DNA from: JAAEPI01 sp964352625
GTDB taxonomy: Bacteria; Bacteroidota; Bacteroidia; Cytophagales; Cyclobacteriaceae
DNA: 64,000 nt
Direction: 5' to 3'
Assembly (NCBI GenBank): GCA_964352625.1
Contig: CAYGSD010000005.1
Coordinates: 1 to 64,000 of the forward strand
Part shown: piece after piece, positions 43,368-51,517 of the stretch
How positions within the stretch are numbered: position 1 is the first letter of the stretch
Layout: each line of letters begins with the position of its first letter
Notes under the pieces: generated by a model
What the model was told of the DNA's origin: nothing
Database searches by the model: none
Seen by the model: the letters and a program-made list of their open reading frames with translations, nothing else
Program-made: the position numbers and the translations under genes

Positions 43368-44000
43368 ATGAACAAATTATATCCTGAAATAGAGGCCTTC
43401 ATAAAGACCCTTCCGGGCAACACCCCGCTTACCTCCAAGCGTCAGAAGATGTTGCAGGAGGTTTCGGCATTCATCCATAAGAAGCAGCAATCTGATGATG
43501 TAGCTGAGTTAGTGTTCATCTGCACGCACAATAGTAGAAGGAGTCATTTTGCACAATTATGGGCAGCTATTGCTGCCCATTACCACGGTCTTGAAAATGT
43601 GCTTACTTTCTCTGGAGGCACTGAGGCCACCGCGTTTCATCCCAATGCCGTAGCTGCAATGGAGCGTGCAGGCTGTAAGGTTCAAAAGGGAGCTGGTGAC
43701 AATCCGGTTTATCTGGTCAAGTTTTCTGACACGCACTCTGGTTGCCAGGCCTTCTCCAAAAAGTACGGAGACAAGTACAACCCAAAGAATAAGTTTTGTG
43801 CGGTAATGACTTGTTCTGATGCGGATGATGCTTGCCCCGTGGTTTTGGGAATGGAAAAACGCGTGTCATTGACATACGATGACCCGAAAATTTCTGATGG
43901 AACGAAGCTGGAGTCAGAAGCTTATGATGAACGCTGTAGACAAATTGCCATGGAAATGTTCTACATGATGAGTCATGTAGGTGCTCTTTCTTTCCACTAA
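43368..44000 (+). CDS. arsC: Arsenate reductase, low-molecular-weight phosphatase fold
   Basis: A 210-residue LMW-PTPase-like protein with the P-loop VFICTHNSRRSHFAQLWAA (CX5R with Cys in CTHNSRR). It reduces arsenate to arsenite or dephosphorylates protein tyrosine. Redox cysteines (GCQAF, CAVMTCSDADDACPVVL) resemble those of thioredoxin-coupled ArsC. An N-terminal extension of about 45 residues precedes the phosphatase core. It is last in the arsenic cassette. No Acr3/ArsB efflux gene is in the window. Confidence 0.85.
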   Translation: MNKLYPEIEAFIKTLPGNTPLTSKRQKMLQEVSAFIHKKQQSDDVAELVFICTHNSRRSHFAQLWAAIAAHYHGLENVLTFSGGTEATAFHPNAVAAMERAGCKVQKGAGDNPVYLVKFSDTHSGCQAFSKKYGDKYNPKNKFCAVMTCSDADDACPVVLGMEKRVSLTYDDPKISDGTKLESEAYDERCRQIAMEMFYMMSHVGALSFH

Positions 44001-44031
44001 AACAAACATATCTCCTTTGCTGTTACTTCGT

Positions 44032-44061
44032 TTTGTGGTTCGATTTCACAGCATATTTTTG
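44032..44061 (+). promoter_or_regulatory. Bacteroidota promoter of the MoxR gene
   Basis: TTTG at 44032-44035, an 18-base spacer, then TATTTTTG at 44054-44061, matching the -33 TTTG and -7 TAnnTTTG elements well. The ATG is 30 bases further on. This is the clearest promoter in the window. Confidence 0.7.
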
Positions 44062-44090
44062 CACCCTCTAAAAACTGAAGGAAAAAACAC

Positions 44091-45080
44091 ATGGAAGAGC
44101 AGATCAATCCAGACTTAGTAAAGGAACATCAGGAGAAAATCCAAAAGGTGATCGATGAGGTAGGAAAAGTCGTGGTGGGACAAAGACGAATGGTCGACCG
44201 CCTCTTGATAGGTTTATTCACACAAGGTCACATTTTGCTTGAGGGTGTTCCCGGTATCGCAAAGACATTGACAGTAAATACACTCGCCGAGGTTTTGCAT
44301 CTCGATTTTCAAAGAATTCAGTTTACTCCCGATTTGCTGCCATCTGATTTAGTTGGGACAATGATATACAATCAGAAGAAGGCAGAGTTCGAAGTGAAGA
44401 AAGGCCCCATCTTCGCCAATATGATTTTGGCCGATGAGGTGAACCGATCACCGGCGAAAGTTCAATCGGCACTTTTGGAGGCCATGCAGGAAAAAACCGT
44501 TTCTATCGGAGAGGACACCTTCCAACTCGATCGACCTTTCTTAGTAATGGCCACCCAAAATCCTGTGGATCAGGAAGGAACGTATCCTTTGCCAGAGGCG
44601 CAAATGGACAGGTTCATGCTGAAAGTTTTTGTCGATTATCCATCGAAGGAGGAGGAACTCGAGGTGATGAGAAGAATGGCTAATCTTTCGTTTGATGCCA
44701 ATTTGGAAACAGTCCTGACCAAGGACGACATCTTTGCAATCAGAGATGAGATCAATGCCGTCAAGGTTTCGGAAGCCATTGAAAAATACATTATCGAGCT
44801 TGTATATGCCACACGAAATCCTAAGGATTATAAGATGGACGATGAGGCTCAGTATGTTCAGTTTGGAGCCTCTCCCAGAGCGTCTATCAACCTAAATAGA
44901 GCAGCCAAAGCTGTTGCCTTCTTCGACGGTCGAGATTTCGTTTTACCAGAGGATATAAAGGAAATAGCTGATGATGTGCTCAACCACAGAATCCTGCTCA
45001 ATTATGAAGCAGAGGCCGATAATGTAACCACTCACGACATCATCAGGTCACTATTGACTAAGGTTCAAATCAGCAAGTAG
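44091..45080 (+). CDS. MoxR family AAA+ ATPase
   Basis: A 329-residue AAA+ chaperone-like ATPase: Walker A LLEGVPGIAKTLTVNTLAE, Walker B MILADEVNRSPAKVQSALLEAMQE, sensor 1 FLVMATQNPVDQEGTYPLPEAQMDRF. MoxR ATPases mature or activate partner proteins, usually with von Willebrand-A or DUF58 partners encoded next to them. Here none follows, and the next gene is a TonB receptor. The length is normal. It has its own promoter at 44032-44061. Confidence 0.93.
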   Translation: MEEQINPDLVKEHQEKIQKVIDEVGKVVVGQRRMVDRLLIGLFTQGHILLEGVPGIAKTLTVNTLAEVLHLDFQRIQFTPDLLPSDLVGTMIYNQKKAEFEVKKGPIFANMILADEVNRSPAKVQSALLEAMQEKTVSIGEDTFQLDRPFLVMATQNPVDQEGTYPLPEAQMDRFMLKVFVDYPSKEEELEVMRRMANLSFDANLETVLTKDDIFAIRDEINAVKVSEAIEKYIIELVYATRNPKDYKMDDEAQYVQFGASPRASINLNRAAKAVAFFDGRDFVLPEDIKEIADDVLNHRILLNYEAEADNVTTHDIIRSLLTKVQISK

Positions 45081-45106
45081 TTAACCTTCCCTTAACAGTG
45101 GTAACA
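45081..45106 (+). promoter_or_regulatory. TTAAC direct repeat, Pho-box-like, after moxR
   Basis: TTAACC at 45081 and TTAACA at 45092 are 11 bp apart, a spacing typical of OmpR/PhoB-type response regulator sites. A weaker GTAACA follows at 45101. It lies about 110 bp before the TonB receptor start. The regulator identity is a guess. Confidence 0.35.
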
Positions 45107-45190
45107 TGAATTTCACACCATTGACAAGTAGCATAATTATTTGATAATAGCCCGAATACAATTGGGTTAAACCCTGAGACAACTTTTGCA

Positions 45191-45203
45191 CTGTTATTAA
45201 CAG
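45191..45203. repeat. CTGTTATTAACAG dyad before the TonB receptor gene
   Basis: A perfect 6-bp dyad around one base, ending 12 bases before the ATG. Its right arm is part of TTAACAGGGTAA (45197-45208), which recurs inverted at 49296-49307. ACAGGGTAAA also repeats directly at 45200 and 45220. Confidence 0.5.
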
Positions 45204-45215
45204 GGTAAAATAATT

Positions 45216-47981
45216 ATGTACAGGGTAAACAAAACAAAAGCGCTTTTTAGCGTTGCATTTTTCTTTATTGGCTTCTTCGGCTTTTCGCAAGGAGCAGATT
45301 TTACAGGTTCCATCGTGGGAAAACTCACGGATAAGGAAGCCGGTGACGAACCACTTCCATTCGCTACTGTGTCAATCAAAGGCACTACTAAGGGAGCAAC
45401 AACTGACTTTGACGGACTTTTCGGCATTACCGGACTTGAACCGGGCACTTATACGATTCAAGCGAGTTTCGTGGGGTATGAGCCTGTTGAGTTAGCTGGT
45501 TTAGTTGTAGAGGCGGGCAAGTCCACTGAAGTTTCATTTGGAATGGGAGCGAGCGAGGTAAAACTCGCCGAAGTAGTGATCACCGCAAAGGCTCAGACCG
45601 AATCTGAAATGACTCTACTTCTTGTTCAGAGAAAATCCATCGAAATGAAGCAAAGCATAGGGGCTCAAGAGTTGACCAGAAAAGGGGTCAGTGATGCCGA
45701 AGGTGCGGTGACCAAAGTGACTGGAGTAAGCAAGCAAGAAGGGTCCAAGAATGTAGTGGTCCGAGGACTTGATGACAGATACAATTCTACCTCGTATAAT
45801 GGACTGCCTTTGCCGTCAGAGGATCCGGAATACAAGAATATTGGTTTGTCCTTTTTCACAACGGACATCATCAATAGCATCGATGTAAATAAGACCTTTT
45901 CAACTTCGGGGTATGGAAACGTGGGAGGTGCAGATATTAATATTCTCTCTAAAGAATTATTTGAGGATCAGGAATTATCGATCAGTCTTTCTAGCGGCCT
46001 TAACTCGTCTGCCGCAAGAAAAAACTTTACCCGAATAGACGGAACGAACAGCCTTGGATTGATGAATTTTAATAAGCAGCCAATTAGTGATCTCACCCAA
46101 TATGACTTTCAAAATAGCTACGACGCTAGCGAAGAAGGAAAGCCCGTTAATTACTCAGTAGGAATTAAAGGAGGAAAGAGATTTTTTATAAACGGAAAAG
46201 CACTAAGCACCTTCTTAGTAGCTTCCACAGGGACAGATTATATCTACCGAGAGGGCGTGGCAAGATCGAACCCTACGAGTGCTGGCTTGGTTGGTCGAGA
46301 CCTTTATGGGTTCAATTTTATCCAAAGCAGCAATCAAACCGCCATGGCCAACATTGGGTACGAGCTTAATTCTTCAACCAATATTCGATTCAATAGCTTA
46401 TTAATCCATTCAAACAGCCAAAATTTTGGTGAGTTTAATGGACAAGCTGAGAATATCTCTGAGGTGGATGGTGCCAGTGCCTTCATCCGAAGACAGCAAG
46501 TAAATGACAACACTCTCTTAGTCAATCAGCTTCATTTTGATACTGAATTGAACAACAAATTGACTCTGGAAACCAGTGCCGGCTTCAATACGGTTTGGGG
46601 AAATGAGCCAGACAGAAGGGTGAATACATTTCAGCGAGATGATGAAACCGATACGTATGAAGTCGCCTCAGGAAGCGGAGGAGCAAACCACAGGTTCTTT
46701 TCAAGATTGAAAGAAGATGATTTTGTGGGTCGTGCAGTGCTTAACTATAAGTTGAATCTTAATCCTGACAGCAACGACAAAATTACCCTTGGTTATAACT
46801 TCAGAAATACTCAGAGACTTTTCGAATACAATCAATTTGCTTTTGCTACCCCAGGAGCAAGAGCGACCGTCGATATTAATAATGTGGATGCCACATTCAA
46901 TCAGGCAAGCCTTGACAGTGAAACTTTCCTTATGCAAACCAACCGCGGGTCGGCAAACTTTGATCAGGCGCTGAATCCAGAATACTATGAAGGAAGTAAA
47001 TTCATCAATGCGGTGTTCTTAAATGCGTCTTATGACTTAACCGAAAAGCTGACAATCGATGGAGGAATAAGAGCAGAAATGATCAATCAGGAGGTGTTCT
47101 GGAATTTCGGCCAGGATCAACCAAATTTCCCAGGTGACAAAAGCACCACCACCACGATTCAGAAAACATACTTTTTGCCAAGCTTCAATGCCCGCTATGC
47201 CGTCAATGAAGACAATATTGTAAGGTTCGCAGCAAGCAAAACATACATTTTGCCTCAGTTCAAGGAGGTGTCTCCATTCCTCTATGAAAACATCGCATTT
47301 CGAAGTTTTGGAAATAAAGACCTTCAGCCTTCGGATGTATACAATATTGACTTGAAATTCGACCATTTCTTTAGTCGAGGGGAGCTTGTTTCTCTAGGAG
47401 CCTTCTATAAATATGTGGATTTGCCAATCAACAGATTGCAAGTAAACTCTGCAGGAAGCGATCTGTCCTATGTAAATACCCCTAGTGCCAACGTCTACGG
47501 ATTGGAGGCCGAGCTTAGAAAAACTGTTTGGAATATCTCGTCGGACTCTTACATCAATTTGGGAGCGAATGTATCATACCTTTTCTCTGAGCAGTCTTTG
47601 GATGATGTTGATTTTGATGAAATCACAGCCAGAACTTTCGAAGAGACATCACCTCTGCAGGGTGCATCACCTCTACTCCTTGTTGGAGACGTAACGTACC
47701 AAATGGATACCGAGCGATTGGGAATCACGAGTGCGGTCATCTTCAGTTCCTTCGAAGACAGAATCAATGCTATTGGTACGAGAACAAAATCAATCAAAGG
47801 ACTTTCTTATCCAACCTTAGACTGGGTGTCGAAAATCGAAACTGAAAGAAATTGGGAGTTTAGTTTTTCTGTGAAGAACATTCTAAATCCCAATGTGGAG
47901 GAGGCGATTGAAAATGTTGTCCTCACTAGGTATCAAAATGGTATCACCTATTCATTGGGAGTAACCTACAAACTGTTTTAA
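45216..47981 (+). CDS. TonB-dependent outer membrane receptor with carboxypeptidase-like N-domain
   Basis: A 921-residue outer membrane transporter. It has a signal peptide (FSVAFFFIGFFGFSQG), a carboxypeptidase-regulatory-like beta domain (FTGSIVGKLTDKEAGDEPLPFATVSIKGTTKGATTDFDG, about 28-115), a plug (RKGVSDAEGAVTKVTGVSKQEGSKNVVVRGLDDRYNSTSYNGLPLP, about 150-240) and a beta-barrel ending in YSLGVTYKLF with a terminal Phe. It would import a ligand using the proton motive force. It is paired with the beta-helix lipoprotein gene 37 bp downstream. This is not a SusC/SusD pair, because no SusD is present. The ligand is unknown. Confidence 0.92.
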   Translation: MYRVNKTKALFSVAFFFIGFFGFSQGADFTGSIVGKLTDKEAGDEPLPFATVSIKGTTKGATTDFDGLFGITGLEPGTYTIQASFVGYEPVELAGLVVEAGKSTEVSFGMGASEVKLAEVVITAKAQTESEMTLLLVQRKSIEMKQSIGAQELTRKGVSDAEGAVTKVTGVSKQEGSKNVVVRGLDDRYNSTSYNGLPLPSEDPEYKNIGLSFFTTDIINSIDVNKTFSTSGYGNVGGADINILSKELFEDQELSISLSSGLNSSAARKNFTRIDGTNSLGLMNFNKQPISDLTQYDFQNSYDASEEGKPVNYSVGIKGGKRFFINGKALSTFLVASTGTDYIYREGVARSNPTSAGLVGRDLYGFNFIQSSNQTAMANIGYELNSSTNIRFNSLLIHSNSQNFGEFNGQAENISEVDGASAFIRRQQVNDNTLLVNQLHFDTELNNKLTLETSAGFNTVWGNEPDRRVNTFQRDDETDTYEVASGSGGANHRFFSRLKEDDFVGRAVLNYKLNLNPDSNDKITLGYNFRNTQRLFEYNQFAFATPGARATVDINNVDATFNQASLDSETFLMQTNRGSANFDQALNPEYYEGSKFINAVFLNASYDLTEKLTIDGGIRAEMINQEVFWNFGQDQPNFPGDKSTTTTIQKTYFLPSFNARYAVNEDNIVRFAASKTYILPQFKEVSPFLYENIAFRSFGNKDLQPSDVYNIDLKFDHFFSRGELVSLGAFYKYVDLPINRLQVNSAGSDLSYVNTPSANVYGLEAELRKTVWNISSDSYINLGANVSYLFSEQSLDDVDFDEITARTFEETSPLQGASPLLLVGDVTYQMDTERLGITSAVIFSSFEDRINAIGTRTKSIKGLSYPTLDWVSKIETERNWEFSFSVKNILNPNVEEAIENVVLTRYQNGITYSLGVTYKLF

Positions 47982-48018
47982 AATCAAAATTTGAATAACT
48001 ACAATTAAACAATTAAAC

Positions 48019-49284
48019 ATGAAAACAACTACTAAAATTTTCGCTTTGATCCTGCTTGCGGGAGCCACTGTGACATTTACCTCTTGCGGTGACGAAGGAG
48101 GAGACAACACTCCAAAGGTTGTGAAGGACGGAATCATTTCATCTCAAGATGACGATGATTTGGATCCAACTGCCCTCACAGGAGATGTTACAGCAGACGT
48201 TACCATTACTTTGGCTGATTCTCCATGGAAACTTACTGGCCCTTTGGCCGTGAAGTCTGGCGCCACTTTGACTATTGAGGCTGGTGTGACTATTGAAGCA
48301 ACTGCTGGAGGCACTAACGTGTACTTGGTGGTGGAAACCGGTGGAAAAATTGACGCTGATGGCACATCTTCTCCAATCACATTTACTTCTGCCGCATCTA
48401 ATCCAAGAAACGGAGACTGGGGCGGTGTATTGATCAATGGACTTGCTCCTATCTCTGGCGCAACTGGCGCAACTTCAACTACCGAGGTGCTTCCATTGTC
48501 TTATGGAGGAACTGTAACAGCAGATAACTCTGGAGTATTCAAATATGTAATCCTAGAGTATACAGGTGCAAGAATCAACGGTGAAAAAGAATTCAATGGG
48601 TTGACGCTTTATGGCGTAGGATCAGGATCTGACATCAACAACATTGTGATAAATGGTGGTGACGATGATGGAATCGAATTCTTTGGTGGATCTGTGGTCG
48701 TAGACAATATCCTAGTGATCAATGCGAGAGATGACATGTTCGACTGGACTCAAGGTTATACAGGTGGTGGTGACAACTGGTTTGGAATCAGAGAAGATGG
48801 TTTCACTGCAATCTCAGAAGATCCAAGAGGAATTGAAGGAGATGGAAACCTTGATGGGGAATCACCTTCAGATGCCAACCAAAGTGATGTTACTATCGAT
48901 GGTTTGACTATTTATCATGGTGCAGCTACTGCCGCCGTTGAGATGGCTGATATGATCAAAGTAAGAAGAGGTAGCTCTGCAACCATTACGAATGCAATGA
49001 TTGCTCTTGGCTTGAATGAGGATGAAGATGGTACAGGTTCTTTTGCCGATCTAATTGACCTGACGGATTCTAAGGGTGATGCAGCGGATGGAACTTCAAT
49101 TACCTACTGGTATGATGCAAATCTTTCAGCTTATGCTGATGGAGGAGATACAAAAGGAGGAGCCAACACTACCACTATTACTGCAAACGTCGCATCTACT
49201 GGTGCTTCAGCGTCGGTGTTCGCTTGGAGTGGATTCACGCTTCCAACAATCACCGCCGCTTCAGATATTGCTAGACAAGATTAA
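48019..49284 (+). CDS. Beta-helix-type surface lipoprotein paired with TonB receptor
   Basis: A 421-residue lipoprotein. It has a signal with lipobox Cys (LLAGATVTFTSCGDEGGDN), an acidic spacer, then a repeat-rich body of short strands (TIEAGVTIEATAGGTNVYLVVETGGKIDADGTSSPITFTSAASNPRNGDWGGVLINGLAP) that resembles a parallel beta-helix. Asp-rich loops (GGDDDGIEFFGGS, NLDGESPSDANQSD) may bind calcium. Its position behind the TonB receptor suggests a surface partner that captures the ligand, by analogy with SusD. A terminator follows. Confidence 0.8.
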   Translation: MKTTTKIFALILLAGATVTFTSCGDEGGDNTPKVVKDGIISSQDDDDLDPTALTGDVTADVTITLADSPWKLTGPLAVKSGATLTIEAGVTIEATAGGTNVYLVVETGGKIDADGTSSPITFTSAASNPRNGDWGGVLINGLAPISGATGATSTTEVLPLSYGGTVTADNSGVFKYVILEYTGARINGEKEFNGLTLYGVGSGSDINNIVINGGDDDGIEFFGGSVVVDNILVINARDDMFDWTQGYTGGGDNWFGIREDGFTAISEDPRGIEGDGNLDGESPSDANQSDVTIDGLTIYHGAATAAVEMADMIKVRRGSSATITNAMIALGLNEDEDGTGSFADLIDLTDSKGDAADGTSITYWYDANLSAYADGGDTKGGANTTTITANVASTGASASVFAWSGFTLPTITAASDIARQD

Positions 49285-49295
49285 GATAATTAAGA

Positions 49296-49307
49296 TTACC
49301 CTGTTAA
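49296..49307. repeat. Inverted copy of the 12-mer at 45197-45208
   Basis: TTACCCTGTTAA is the exact reverse complement of TTAACAGGGTAA upstream of the TonB gene, so the two copies bracket the TonB/lipoprotein pair. It lies 12 bases after the lipoprotein stop, just before the terminator. It may be chance or a remnant of transfer. Confidence 0.45.
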
Positions 49308-49339
49308 AAGGTCGTTCTCGAAAGGGGGCGGCTTTTTTT
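49306..49339 (+). terminator. Rho-independent terminator after the beta-helix lipoprotein gene
   Basis: AAGGTCGTTCTC and GGGGGCGGCTTT pair over 12 positions, including several G-T pairs, around a GAAA tetraloop, then T run to 49339. It lies just after the TonB/lipoprotein operon and before the convergent gene. Confidence 0.8.
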
Positions 49340-49880
49340 ATATCCTCTTTATTCTCTCTAAAATCTGATTTCGCTTTTCAATAAAACTCATCCATTCATT
49401 TAGATTGTAGGAATTAGATTTTGAAATTTGTTTGTCCAAATCCGCAAGCTGTTCCTCATAGAACCTCAAATAGTATGACCTCTTAAAATCAAGCAGCATT
49501 GCTTCTGCCTGATCCTGATATTTCGCTTTTTCTTCTTTGCTTACCTCGCCGAGTTTTAGACCAAGTTTGAACCAAACAGGCTTTCCTTCCTTTACTTCTA
49601 CCTGAGTATAAATAACAACAGCACGGGAATTATCCGTAGCTGGAATTGTTACCTCATAGTGCGTTCGTTGATTCTGCGGCAGAGCAAATCTTTTAGCGTA
49701 TTTCCACCAACCCAGATTTACATCCTCAGCAGAGAAATCGAAGTAGGTCACGAATCCTGACAGTTTTTCTTCAGGCAATTCAAGAGTGGAAAGACTTATT
49801 TTTTTGTCAAAATTCTGCCCGGCTAGAACTACCGAAACAAGAGTAAATGAGAGAACTAAGAATTGTCTAATATTGATCAT
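49338..49880 (-). CDS. Secreted protein of unknown function
   Basis: A 180-residue protein with a signal peptide (MINIRQFLVLSFTLVSVVLAGQ) and no lipobox. The middle is beta-rich (GFVTYFDFSAEDVNLGWWKYAKRFALPQNQRTHYEVTIPATD) and the C-terminal third is a charged helix (EKAKYQDQAEAMLLDFKRSYYLRFYEEQLADLDKQISKS). I do not recognise it. I chose the ATG at 49880 because it gives a clean signal peptide; the longer ORF (to 49952) would run into the SDR gene. Its start codon shares two bases with the start codon of the divergent SDR gene. Confidence 0.75.
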   Translation of the reverse strand: MINIRQFLVLSFTLVSVVLAGQNFDKKISLSTLELPEEKLSGFVTYFDFSAEDVNLGWWKYAKRFALPQNQRTHYEVTIPATDNSRAVVIYTQVEVKEGKPVWFKLGLKLGEVSKEEKAKYQDQAEAMLLDFKRSYYLRFYEEQLADLDKQISKSNSYNLNEWMSFIEKRNQILERIKRI

Positions 49881-50781
49881 GCCATCAAAGATATTGATCA
49901 CGGGAGGAACGGGTCTCGTGGGTACCAAATTGACTGACGAACTTCTTGCCAAAAACCATGAAGTTCGAATATTAACAACCAGTGCCCTTCGTGCCGAAGA
50001 GGAGGATGCCTTCTATTGGAACCTCAAAGATCAGTACATTGATCAAAGGGCATTCGAGGGTTTGGATTACATCGTGCATTTGGCTGGAGCAGGGGTAGCA
50101 GACAAGCGATGGAGCGAGGAGCGAAAGAAAGTTATTTATGACAGCCGAATTAAAAACACAGCCCTGCTCTGTGAACGCGCCAAAGGTCATGGAGTGAAAG
50201 GGATCATAGCGGCCTCAGCGATTGGCTACTATGGTTTCGATACAGGGGACGAATTAATGACTGAAGAAAGCGAAAGAGGCGATGGGTTCTTGTCGGATGT
50301 AGTCGTGGATTGGGAGCGAGAGGTGGAGGAGTTTGAGCGAATAGTGGATCACGTGATGATGGTGAGGATCGGAATAGTCCTGAGTACTGAAGGAGGAGCC
50401 TTAAAGCAAATGGCACCACCATTTAAGCTTGGAGTGGGGTCACCACTAGGCAATGGAAAACAATGGATGAGTTGGATTCATATTGATGACCTGGTAGGAA
50501 TGATCATTCACGGATTAGAGAATAATTCAAGCGGCATATTCAATGCCGTGGCACCAAACCCAGAGCGAAACAAGGATTTTTCAAAGACCTTGGCAACTTC
50601 ATTGAACCGCCCGATGTGGCTGCCCAATGTGCCGGGTTTCATACTGAAAATTGTTTTTGGAGAACTAGCACAGGTCGTTTTAGGAGGCAATAAGGTTAGC
50701 GCAAAAAAGATTGTTGACGCTGGATATTCATTCAAATTTGAAGACCTTGCGACGGCTTTAACAGATTTATTTAAGAAATGA
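49879..50781 (+). CDS. TIGR01777 family epimerase (extended SDR)
   Basis: A 300-residue Rossmann-fold protein: NAD(P) loop ITGGTGLVGTKLTDELL at the N-terminus, AGAGVADKRWSEERKKVIYDSR, and the C-terminal RPMWLPNVPGFILKIVFGELAQVVLGGNKVSAKKI, diagnostic of the TIGR01777/YfcH group. Function is not well established. I chose the ATG at 49879 (MPSKILITGGTG) over the ORF start at 49786, because the family starts right at this strand. It overlaps the LOG gene by 4 bp. Confidence 0.9.
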   Translation: MPSKILITGGTGLVGTKLTDELLAKNHEVRILTTSALRAEEEDAFYWNLKDQYIDQRAFEGLDYIVHLAGAGVADKRWSEERKKVIYDSRIKNTALLCERAKGHGVKGIIAASAIGYYGFDTGDELMTEESERGDGFLSDVVVDWEREVEEFERIVDHVMMVRIGIVLSTEGGALKQMAPPFKLGVGSPLGNGKQWMSWIHIDDLVGMIIHGLENNSSGIFNAVAPNPERNKDFSKTLATSLNRPMWLPNVPGFILKIVFGELAQVVLGGNKVSAKKIVDAGYSFKFEDLATALTDLFKK

Positions 50782-51506
50782 GCGAAGAAAAAAACATTAC
50801 CCCAAACCAAGAAGCGGCCATCCGTAGAGCATTCAAAGAAAGAGACTGGAACGAAATCAAAAGTTCAGACTCATGGGTGATCTTCAAGGTCATGGCCGAG
50901 TTTGTCAATGGCTTTGAAAAGCTGGCCAAGATCGGCCCCTGTGTATCAGTTTTCGGCTCAGCCAGGACAAAGCCCGATCACCCTTATTACAAGATGGCCG
51001 AAGAGATAGGCGCCAAACTCGTGCGACACGGATATGGCGTGATCACCGGTGGTGGGCCTGGAATCATGGAAGCGGGTAATAAAGGTGCGGCAAGTGAAGG
51101 TGGCCGATCAGTTGGATTGAATATCGAGCTGCCCTTTGAGCAGACAGGAAACATTTACATAGATCAGGACAAGATGATCAACTTCGATTATTTCTTTGTG
51201 AGAAAGGTCATGTTCGTTAAATACTCGCAGGGTTTCATCGTGATGCCCGGAGGGTTTGGAACACTCGACGAACTCTTCGAGGCGATCACGCTTATTCAGA
51301 CCGATAAGATTGGCAAGTTTCCAATTATTCTTGTTGGTAAGAGCTACTGGGGCGGGCTGGTTGATTGGATTAAGGGAACCATGCTGACAGAGAAAAATAT
51401 CAGCGAAAAGGACCTTGACCTTATCCATATTGTGGATGATGCGACCGAAGCAGTCAAAGTCATTGACGATTTCTATGGCAAATATTTACTTTCGCCAAAC
51501 TTCTAA
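50778..51506 (+). CDS. LOG family protein (TIGR00730), cytokinin riboside 5'-monophosphate phosphoribohydrolase-like
   Basis: A 242-residue Rossmann-fold protein with the LOG signatures GGGPGIMEAGNKGA and PGGFGTLDELFEAI. Such enzymes release a free base from nucleoside 5'-monophosphates (AMP or cytokinin nucleotides). The bacterial role is mostly house-keeping or unknown. The start codon overlaps the SDR stop (ATGA), and the stop lies 11 bp before uvrA, so it is the middle gene of an SDR-LOG-uvrA operon. Confidence 0.9.
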   Translation: MSEEKNITPNQEAAIRRAFKERDWNEIKSSDSWVIFKVMAEFVNGFEKLAKIGPCVSVFGSARTKPDHPYYKMAEEIGAKLVRHGYGVITGGGPGIMEAGNKGAASEGGRSVGLNIELPFEQTGNIYIDQDKMINFDYFFVRKVMFVKYSQGFIVMPGGFGTLDELFEAITLIQTDKIGKFPIILVGKSYWGGLVDWIKGTMLTEKNISEKDLDLIHIVDDATEAVKVIDDFYGKYLLSPNF

Positions 51507-51517
51507 AATTTTCCTGA

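Noticed and set aside
49881..49952. Longer start for the minus-strand secreted protein
   Set aside because: Would overlap the SDR Rossmann strand and hide the signal peptide.
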